Shown: piece by piece, positions 58,495-64,000 of the stretch
Numbering within the stretch: the first letter of the stretch is position 1
Layout: every line of letters starts with the position of its first letter
Assembly: GCF_006716785.1 (NCBI RefSeq)
Contig: NZ_VFPQ01000001.1
Span: forward strand, 2,666,001 to 2,730,000
Direction: 5' to 3'
DNA length: 64,000 nucleotides
Origin: Thermopolyspora flexuosa
GTDB lineage: Bacteria; Actinomycetota; Actinomycetes; Streptosporangiales; Streptosporangiaceae
Program-made: the position numbers and the translations under genes
Notes under the pieces: generated by a model
Databases searched by the model: none
What the model was told of the DNA's origin: nothing
What the model saw: only the letters and a program-made list of their open reading frames with translations

Positions 58495-60642
58495 TCAGCC
58501 GCGGGCGAGCCGCAGCACGTTGGCGATGATCTTCGCCCCGGCGCCGCCCTTGGTGGTGAGGATCGACTCGGGGTGGAACTGCACGGCGAAGCGCCGGTTC
58601 GCCGGGTCCTCGATCGCCATCACGGCCTCGTCGGGCGTGATCGCGGTGACCTCGAAGCCCTTCACGCCGGGCCGCTTGGCGTGCAGCGAGTGGTAGCGGG
58701 CCGCGACGAACTCGTCCGGCAGGCCGTCGAGCAGCACCCCGCCGCCGAGCCGGCGCACCCGGCCCCGCTTGCCGTGCTCGGGCTCGGGCAGCAGCTCGAG
58801 CGTGCCGCCCGCGTGCTCGACCATCGCCTGCAGGCCGAGGCAGACGCCGAACACCGGCAGCTTGCGGCCGTAGACCACGTCGAGCAGCGCCGAGGTGCCG
58901 AAGTCGGACGGCCAGCCGGGGCCGGGTGAGAGCACCACGAGGCCGGGGCCGATCTCGTCGATCATCTCGATCGGGAAGCCGTGCCGCAGCGTGGTCACGT
59001 CGGCGCCCTGCTGCCGGAAGTAGTCGGCGAGCGTGTTGACGAAGGAGTCCTCGTAGTCGACGAGCAGCACCTTCATGCCGTCGCCGGGGCGCTCGGTCAC
59101 GGTGGCGGCCGCGGCCTCCTGGGCCGCCTCCCCGTGGCGGCCGCGCTCCACGGCGGCGAGGGCGCCGAGCAGGGCGCTCGCCTTCAGCTCGGTCTCCCGC
59201 TCCTCGGCGGCCGGGTCGGAGTCGTACAGCAGCGTCGCGCCCGCCCGCACCGTGGCGACGCCGCCGCGGATCTGCGCGGTGCGCAGGGTGAGGCCGGTGT
59301 TCATCGAGCCGTCGAAGCCGATGTAGCCGACCGCGCCGCCGTACCAGCGGCGGGGGGTGGGCTCGTGGTCCTCGATGAACTGCATCGCCCAGTTCTTCGG
59401 CGCGCCGGTGACGGTGACCGCCCACATGTGGGTGAGGAACGCGTCGAGCGCGTCGAACTCGGGGCGCAGCCGCCCCTCGATGTGGTCGACGGTGTGGATG
59501 AGCCGCGAGTACATCTCGATCTGGCGGCGGCCGATCACCCGGACCGTGCCCGGCACGCAGATGCGGGACTTGTCGTTGCGGTCGACGTCGGTGCACATGG
59601 TCAGCTCGGACTCCTCCTTGACCGAGCTGAGCAGGGTGCGGATCGCGTCGGCGTCCTCGACCGGGTTGGCGCCGCGGGCGATCGTGCCGGAGATCGGGCA
59701 GGTCTCCACCCGGTCGCCCTGGACCCGCACGTACATCTCGGGCGAGGCGCCGACCAGGTGCTCGCCGTCGCCGAGGTTGAACAGGAACTCGTACGGCGCG
59801 GGGTTGCTGGTGCGCAGGCCGCGGTAGAACGCGGTCGGGTCGGCGCAGGGGGCGTGGAAGACCTGGCCGGGCACGACCTCGAACAGGTCGCCGCGCTTGA
59901 ACCGCTCCTTGGCCTCCTCGACGACCTTGGCGTACTCCCCCTTCCTCGGGTTCGGCGGGATCTCGTCCGGCACCGGGGGCAGCGGGATCGTCTCGCCGGT
60001 GCGCTCCAGGCCGCGCGTGGAGACCCCGTCCACGGTGAACTCGTAGCGGTACTCCTTGCTGGTCTCCCGCTTGCGGTCGATCACCATGATCCGGTCGGGC
60101 AGGTGCAGCACGAGGTCGCGCTGGTCGGCGGGCCGCTCCCGGGCGAGCCGTACCGGCTCGAACTGGAAGGCGAGGTCGTAGCCGAACGCGCCGTACAGGC
60201 CGAGGTGGGCGTCCGGGCCGGCGAACGCCGCGATCACCTCGCGGATCGCGGTGAACACCGTCGGGCGGCGGCTGCGCATCTCCTCGGGGAGGATGTCCTC
60301 GCTCTCCGGGATGTACACCTCGACGTGGTCCTCGGTGGGCTCACCGGTGGGCTTGCCCGCGTTGAGCAGGCAGGAGGTCACCACCGGGAGCACCACCCGG
60401 CCGCGGTCGTTGAGCGCCCGCGCGCCGATCCGGCGGCCCCGCGCGACGATCTCCAGGCAGGGATCGACGTACGCCAGGTGCCACCGGCTGTACCGGCCGG
60501 GGTACTCCATGCCGGAGGAGAGCACTCCGCCGCGCCGCTCCCCCAGGGTGTCGACGACCTCCTCGAGGACCGACTCCGGCACGTCGCGGACCTCTACCTC
60601 GACGCCGACTCCACCCGCGGTGGTATATCCGCTCGTCTCCAT
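58495..60642 (-). CDS. trpEG: Anthranilate synthase, TrpE-TrpG fusion
   Basis: A 715-residue fusion. Residues 1-500: TrpE with chorismate-binding landmarks (VVPGQVFHAPC, GASPEMYVRV, CPISGTIARG, SELTMCTDVDRNDKSR, WAVTVTGAPKNWAM). Residues 520-715: TrpG glutaminase (VLLVDYEDSFVNTLADYF; LSPGPGWPSDFG; nucleophile in GVCLGLQAMVEH; FAVQFHPES). It makes anthranilate from chorismate and glutamine. It is preceded by a Trp leader peptide and attenuator. The fusion form occurs in several actinobacteria. Confidence 0.96.
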   Translation of the reverse strand: METSGYTTAGGVGVEVEVRDVPESVLEEVVDTLGERRGGVLSSGMEYPGRYSRWHLAYVDPCLEIVARGRRIGARALNDRGRVVLPVVTSCLLNAGKPTGEPTEDHVEVYIPESEDILPEEMRSRRPTVFTAIREVIAAFAGPDAHLGLYGAFGYDLAFQFEPVRLARERPADQRDLVLHLPDRIMVIDRKRETSKEYRYEFTVDGVSTRGLERTGETIPLPPVPDEIPPNPRKGEYAKVVEEAKERFKRGDLFEVVPGQVFHAPCADPTAFYRGLRTSNPAPYEFLFNLGDGEHLVGASPEMYVRVQGDRVETCPISGTIARGANPVEDADAIRTLLSSVKEESELTMCTDVDRNDKSRICVPGTVRVIGRRQIEMYSRLIHTVDHIEGRLRPEFDALDAFLTHMWAVTVTGAPKNWAMQFIEDHEPTPRRWYGGAVGYIGFDGSMNTGLTLRTAQIRGGVATVRAGATLLYDSDPAAEERETELKASALLGALAAVERGRHGEAAQEAAAATVTERPGDGMKVLLVDYEDSFVNTLADYFRQQGADVTTLRHGFPIEMIDEIGPGLVVLSPGPGWPSDFGTSALLDVVYGRKLPVFGVCLGLQAMVEHAGGTLELLPEPEHGKRGRVRRLGGGVLLDGLPDEFVAARYHSLHAKRPGVKGFEVTAITPDEAVMAIEDPANRRFAVQFHPESILTTKGGAGAKIIANVLRLARG

Positions 60643-60695
60643 TCCGTCACCCCTGCGTCGTCTCGGTGATCGGCTGACGCCTGGATGGCGGACAC

Positions 60696-60722
60696 GAAAA
60701 AGGGCCGCCCGTCCAGGCGGCC
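60696..60722 (-). terminator. Attenuator (rho-independent terminator) of trpEG
   Basis: On the minus strand GGCCGCC, loop TGGACG, GGCGGCC, then CTTTTTC. It follows the leader peptide by 34 bases and precedes trpEG. Confidence 0.9.
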
Positions 60723-60755
60723 GTCTGGCTCATGTGGATGCGAAACCAACGCCGC

Positions 60756-60797
60756 CTAGAAGCGGCGCCACCACTGCCGGTACGGATGGTTTCGCAT
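60756..60797 (-). CDS. trpL: Trp operon leader peptide
   Basis: A 13-codon leader MRNHPYRQWWRRF with two adjacent Trp codons, too short for usual ORF finding. Stalling at the Trp codons when Trp-tRNA is scarce would prevent the terminator at 60696-60722. The start region ATGCGAAACCA is exactly complementary to TGGTTTCGCAT (60738-60748), so the leader can fold back on its own start; GCCGC/GCGGC arms lie inside. Confidence 0.92.
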   Translation of the reverse strand: MRNHPYRQWWRRF

Positions 60798-61194
60798 GGC
60801 CTGCATGCTAGCGAGCGGGGGCGCACGCGGCAACACGGACACACCCGCGCCTCAGCGGCGTCCAGCGCCCCGGAACCCGTCGCGCGCCGGGATGACCGCC
60901 GGAGGAGTCAAGCACGCCGAAAATACTCTTTTGAGCATTTAGACCAATTTCGTACGGCGATGCCCGCGTTTCCGGGCATGCCGGAACCGCCGGAATGCGC
61001 GCGAGTGCGGACCGAGCTCTGATCGGCCGCTGAACCTCCCGCGACCGGCCGCTGACCCCGCGCGGGGGAAGAACAACGGTGCCGGTCCGGCCCGGGACCG
61101 TTGCGCGACGCGGACCGGGCCGGCACGGCGCGCGGAGACCGGCCGCCACGGCGGCCACCGGCCCCGGCGGTCCGGCCGGTCGCCCGTTACGACC

Positions 61195-61223
61195 GGTATA
61201 TCATCTGTCACAACAGGTATACC
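61195..61223. promoter_or_regulatory. Nested inverted repeats upstream of the CocE-type hydrolase
   Basis: GGTATA ... TATACC encloses CTGT-CACA-ACAG, 36 bases before the start. It is a likely operator/promoter element. The 414-base gap 60845-61258 also has a small hairpin ATGCCCG ... CGGGCAT near 60959. Confidence 0.45.
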
Positions 61224-61258
61224 AGCGAATGGCAAACGGTCGCCGACGGGGAGGGCCC

Positions 61259-62854
61259 ATGCCAGGGGCGGCGCACCGGGTCATCGTCAGACGCGACCTG
61301 CCGGTGCCCATGCGGGACGGTGTGACGCTGCTCGCCGACCGCTACATCCCGGCCGGGGTGGTCCGGCCGCCCACGATCCTCATCCGCTCGCCGTACGGCA
61401 GGCGCGGCGCGATCGGCCTCGCCTACGGATGGGCGTTCGCCCGGCGCGGCTTCCAGGTGGTGCTGCAGAGCTGCCGGGGCACGTTCGGCTCCGGCGGCGA
61501 GCCCGACCCGCTCGACGAGCACGAGGACGGCATGGCCACGGTGGAGTGGCTGCGCTCGCGGCCGTGGTACGGCGGGCGGTTCGCGATGCACGGGCCGAGC
61601 TACCTCGGCTACACCCAGTGGGCGGTCGCGCCGTACGCCCGCGACCTCGCCGCGATGGCCGTGCAGGTCGCCGCCTCGCAGTTCCGCGACGCCGCCTACG
61701 TCGGCGGGTCGTTCGCCCTTGAGTCGTCGCTGATCTGGACCACGCTCGCCGCCGGGCTCGGCGGGCCGCTGGGCCGGGCGCGGGCGCTGCTCGCCCCGCA
61801 CCGCACCCGGCGGGCGGTGCGCACCGGGCGGCCGGTGAGCGAGCTCGACCTGCTGTGCGCGGGGCGGCCGCTGCCGTTCTTCCGCCAGCTGCTCACCCAC
61901 CACGCCGACCCGTCCGCGCCGTACTGGCGCAAGCGGGACTTCTCCCCCCACGTGGGTGAGGTCGAGGCGGCGGTGACCATGCTCGCCGGGTGGTACGACG
62001 TGTTCCTGCCCTGGCAGATCAAGGACTACCTGGCGCTGCGCGCGGCCGGGCGGCGGCCGTACCTCACCATCGGGCCCTGGTACCACCTCGACGTGCGGCA
62101 CTGGCCGGTGGCGCACGCCGAGGCCGTCGCCTGGTTCCGCGCCCACCTGCTCGGCGACGCCTCCGGCCTGCGCGCCAACCCGGTGCGGCTGTACGTCACC
62201 GGCGCGGGCGAGTGGCAGGACCACCCCGACTGGCCGGTGCCCGGCATGCGGCCGGCCCGCTGGCACCTGCAGCCGGGCTTCGCCCTCGCCGAGGCGAACC
62301 CGGCGGACTCCGCGCCGGACCGGTTCCGGTACGACCCGCGCTCGCCCACCCCGGTGATCGGCGGCCCGGTGCTCGTCGGCAACTCCGAGCCGCGGGACAA
62401 CCGGCCGCTCGAGGCCCGGCCGGACGTGCTCGTCTACACCTCCCCGGCGCTGGGTGCGGACGTGGAGGCGATCGGCCCGGTGACCGCCGAGGTGTTCGTA
62501 CGGCCCAGCCGGGAGCACGCCGACGTGGTGGTGCGGGTGTGCGACGTGCACCCCGACGGGCGGTCGCTCAACGTGTGCGAGGGGGTGCGGCGGCTCGCCC
62601 CCGGGGTGGCCCCGCCGGACGCGGACGGGGTGCGCCGGGTGCAGGTGGAGCTGTGGCCGATCGGGCACCGGTTCCGCCGCGGGCACCGGATCCGGGTGCA
62701 CGTGGCGGGCGGGGCCTACCCGCGCATCGCCCGCAACACCGGGACCGGCGAGCCGCTGCTGCGCGACGGCGGCGCCATGGTCCCCACCGAGCTGGAGGTC
62801 TTCCACGACCCGCGGCGGCCGTCGGCGGTCATCCTGCCCGTGGTGCCGCGCTGA
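61259..62854 (+). CDS. CocE/NonD-family hydrolase (X-Pro dipeptidyl peptidase-like)
   Basis: A 531-residue hydrolase: alpha/beta domain (PMRDGVTLLADRYIP; LIRSPYGRRG; nucleophile Ser in MHGPSYLGYTQW; acid in AGWYDVFLPWQ; His in GPWYHLD) and a C-terminal jelly-roll domain (VTAEVFVRPSREHADVVVRVCDV; HRIRVHVAGGAYPRIARN, in parts). These hydrolyse esters or acyl-Pro bonds. ATG 61259 has GGGAGG. No signal peptide. Confidence 0.92.
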   Translation: MPGAAHRVIVRRDLPVPMRDGVTLLADRYIPAGVVRPPTILIRSPYGRRGAIGLAYGWAFARRGFQVVLQSCRGTFGSGGEPDPLDEHEDGMATVEWLRSRPWYGGRFAMHGPSYLGYTQWAVAPYARDLAAMAVQVAASQFRDAAYVGGSFALESSLIWTTLAAGLGGPLGRARALLAPHRTRRAVRTGRPVSELDLLCAGRPLPFFRQLLTHHADPSAPYWRKRDFSPHVGEVEAAVTMLAGWYDVFLPWQIKDYLALRAAGRRPYLTIGPWYHLDVRHWPVAHAEAVAWFRAHLLGDASGLRANPVRLYVTGAGEWQDHPDWPVPGMRPARWHLQPGFALAEANPADSAPDRFRYDPRSPTPVIGGPVLVGNSEPRDNRPLEARPDVLVYTSPALGADVEAIGPVTAEVFVRPSREHADVVVRVCDVHPDGRSLNVCEGVRRLAPGVAPPDADGVRRVQVELWPIGHRFRRGHRIRVHVAGGAYPRIARNTGTGEPLLRDGGAMVPTELEVFHDPRRPSAVILPVVPR

Positions 62855-63065
62855 GCCCCGCCCGGTCCCGCGGGCGGGCGCGCCGGCGGAAAGTTTCACC
62901 ACTGTTCCTCGCGCCGAGCAATGACGGTTTGTGATACCGGCTCGGGGATCTGTCCTGACCGGCGACTTTCGGGCGATGCACCGGAAGGGCTTACCTTTTC
63001 CCTTCTTGGGTGGATTAGGATTGGTGCCCTCCGCGATTTTCGACACACATCACGATGGGGACGAG

Positions 63066-64000
63066 GTGACCGGCCCGGATATTCAGCGGTGGGCGGGAAA
63101 CCTGCCTCCGGACACGTCCGACTTAATCGGACGCGACGGTGAGCTGACCGAAATAACCCGGCTCCTGGCCGGCGCCCGGCTGGTGACGCTGACCGGAATG
63201 CGGGGAATCGGAAAAACCTGCCTCGCCCGTGCCGCCGCCGCGCCGGCGCGCCGGCACTTCGCGCACGGCGCCTGGTTCGTCGAGGTCTGCGGCCAGACCG
63301 ACCCGGAGCTGCTGCCCCACGTGGTGCTGCGCCCGCTCCGCGCCCAGGACCAGTCGGCCCGGCCCGCCGAGGAGGCGCTCGCCGACTACCTCGCGGACAA
63401 GCGGATGCTGATCGTGCTCGACCTGCTCGACGCGACCGACGAGCTCACCGGCGCCTGCGCCACGCTGGTGGGGAACCTGCTGCGGGCCGCGCCGTACCTG
63501 CACGTGCTCGTCACCGCGCCCGCGCCGCTCGGCGTGCCCGGCGAACAGGTCCGGCCGGTGCCGCCGCTCGACCTGCCCGCGCCCGGCGCCGACCCCCGCC
63601 AGGCCGCGGCGATGCGGCTGCTGCTCGCGCGCGCCCGCGCCGCCGCGGGCGTCCCCGACCCGGACGAGGCGGACGGCGGGGCCGGGGGCACGGCCGGCGC
63701 GCCCGACGGCCGGTGGGACCCGGACGACCTCGCGGAGCTGTGCCGCATGCTCGGCGGCGTCCCGCTCGCGATCGAGCTGGCGGCCGCCCGGCTCGCCGGC
63801 CTGTCCGCGAAGGTCGCGGTGGACGGGCTCGGCGGCTGGATCGCGCGGCACGAGGACTCGCCGGGCGTGATCACCCCGGAGGGGCGGCTGCGCGCCGTGA
63901 TCGACTGGACCCACGAGCTGTGCGAGCCGGCCGAGCGGCGGCTGTGGGCCGAGCTGTCGGTGTTCTCCGTGTGCTTCGACGCGCAGGCGGCCGAGTACGT
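63066..64000 (+). CDS. STAND-type ATPase (NB-ARC), 3' end outside window
   Basis: The frame begins at GTG 63066 (GGGGACGAG upstream) and is still open at the end, 311 codons. It carries a P-loop LTGMRGIGKTCLA (about residue 44), a Walker B-like MLIVLDLLDATDE, a sensor region HVLVTAPAPLG, and the GGVPLAIELAAARL motif, as in NB-ARC regulators of the AfsR/LuxR-associated type. No DNA-binding domain is present in the visible N-terminal part; it could be a regulator or an effector-linked STAND protein. The upstream 211-base gap has only a possible -10 TAGGAT. Confidence 0.85.
   Translation, partial: MTGPDIQRWAGNLPPDTSDLIGRDGELTEITRLLAGARLVTLTGMRGIGKTCLARAAAAPARRHFAHGAWFVEVCGQTDPELLPHVVLRPLRAQDQSARPAEEALADYLADKRMLIVLDLLDATDELTGACATLVGNLLRAAPYLHVLVTAPAPLGVPGEQVRPVPPLDLPAPGADPRQAAAMRLLLARARAAAGVPDPDEADGGAGGTAGAPDGRWDPDDLAELCRMLGGVPLAIELAAARLAGLSAKVAVDGLGGWIARHEDSPGVITPEGRLRAVIDWTHELCEPAERRLWAELSVFSVCFDAQAAEY

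Overview
The window is 64 kb of very GC-rich actinomycete DNA. It has abundant GTG and TTG starts, several leaderless genes, a GarA/FtsR/DUF151/ResR-type locus, an HrdB-type principal sigma factor, ThyX, a TrpE-TrpG fusion and a DUF5999 protein. Together these suggest a Streptosporangiales-like or related filamentous actinobacterium; the genus cannot be fixed from the sequence alone.

Layout: 0-11.5 kb holds general genes: a tricorn-type protease tail, a methyltransferase, a YafY regulator, a GT4 glycosyltransferase, paired crcB, isochorismate synthase, selA, a siderophore-interacting protein, an MFS exporter, and an imine-reductase-like gene divergent from HxlR. 11.6-24.7 kb is an alcohol/methanol oxidation region: DUF779 and aldehyde dehydrogenase, a GAF-containing regulator, an ErcA-like iron alcohol dehydrogenase, a histidine kinase/LuxR response regulator pair, a CoxE-like VWA protein, a MoxR-type AAA+ ATPase with a long His-Gly tail, and an NDMA-dependent-type methanol dehydrogenase. 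24.8-27.7 kb is a lower-GC, decayed island with a frameshifted XRE regulator and a frameshifted membrane STAND/TPR gene. 27.8-32.8 kb encodes a membrane-associated formate dehydrogenase whose catalytic subunit has an in-frame UGA (selenocysteine) followed by a SECIS-like hairpin. GntR, MenD, MenE and HrdB follow (33-39 kb), then a TetR gene and small conserved genes (39-43 kb). Glycine decarboxylase with a tandem glycine riboswitch, and the ResR/DUF151/FtsR/GarA locus, occupy 43-49 kb. 49.8-58.2 kb holds a nucleotidyltransferase/phosphomannomutase fusion, a CDP-alcohol phosphotransferase, a phospholipid-type methyltransferase, a glutaminase-like protein lacking its nucleophile, flavohemoglobin, ThyX and an amidohydrolase. 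TrpEG with a classical Trp leader peptide and attenuator, a CocE-type hydrolase and the start of another STAND ATPase end the window.

Functional picture: methanol or other alcohols would be oxidised by the methanol dehydrogenase and the ErcA-like enzyme, aldehydes by the aldehyde dehydrogenase, and formate by the Sec formate dehydrogenase, with SelA (6-7.6 kb) serving Sec synthesis. The two alcohol dehydrogenase genes lie about 8 kb apart on opposite strands. Both carry the same 16-base dyad-symmetric block about 180 bases upstream of their starts, and the two-component system sits between them. This shared site, the His-rich MoxR protein and the double hairpin between mdo and moxR are the most interesting features of the window.
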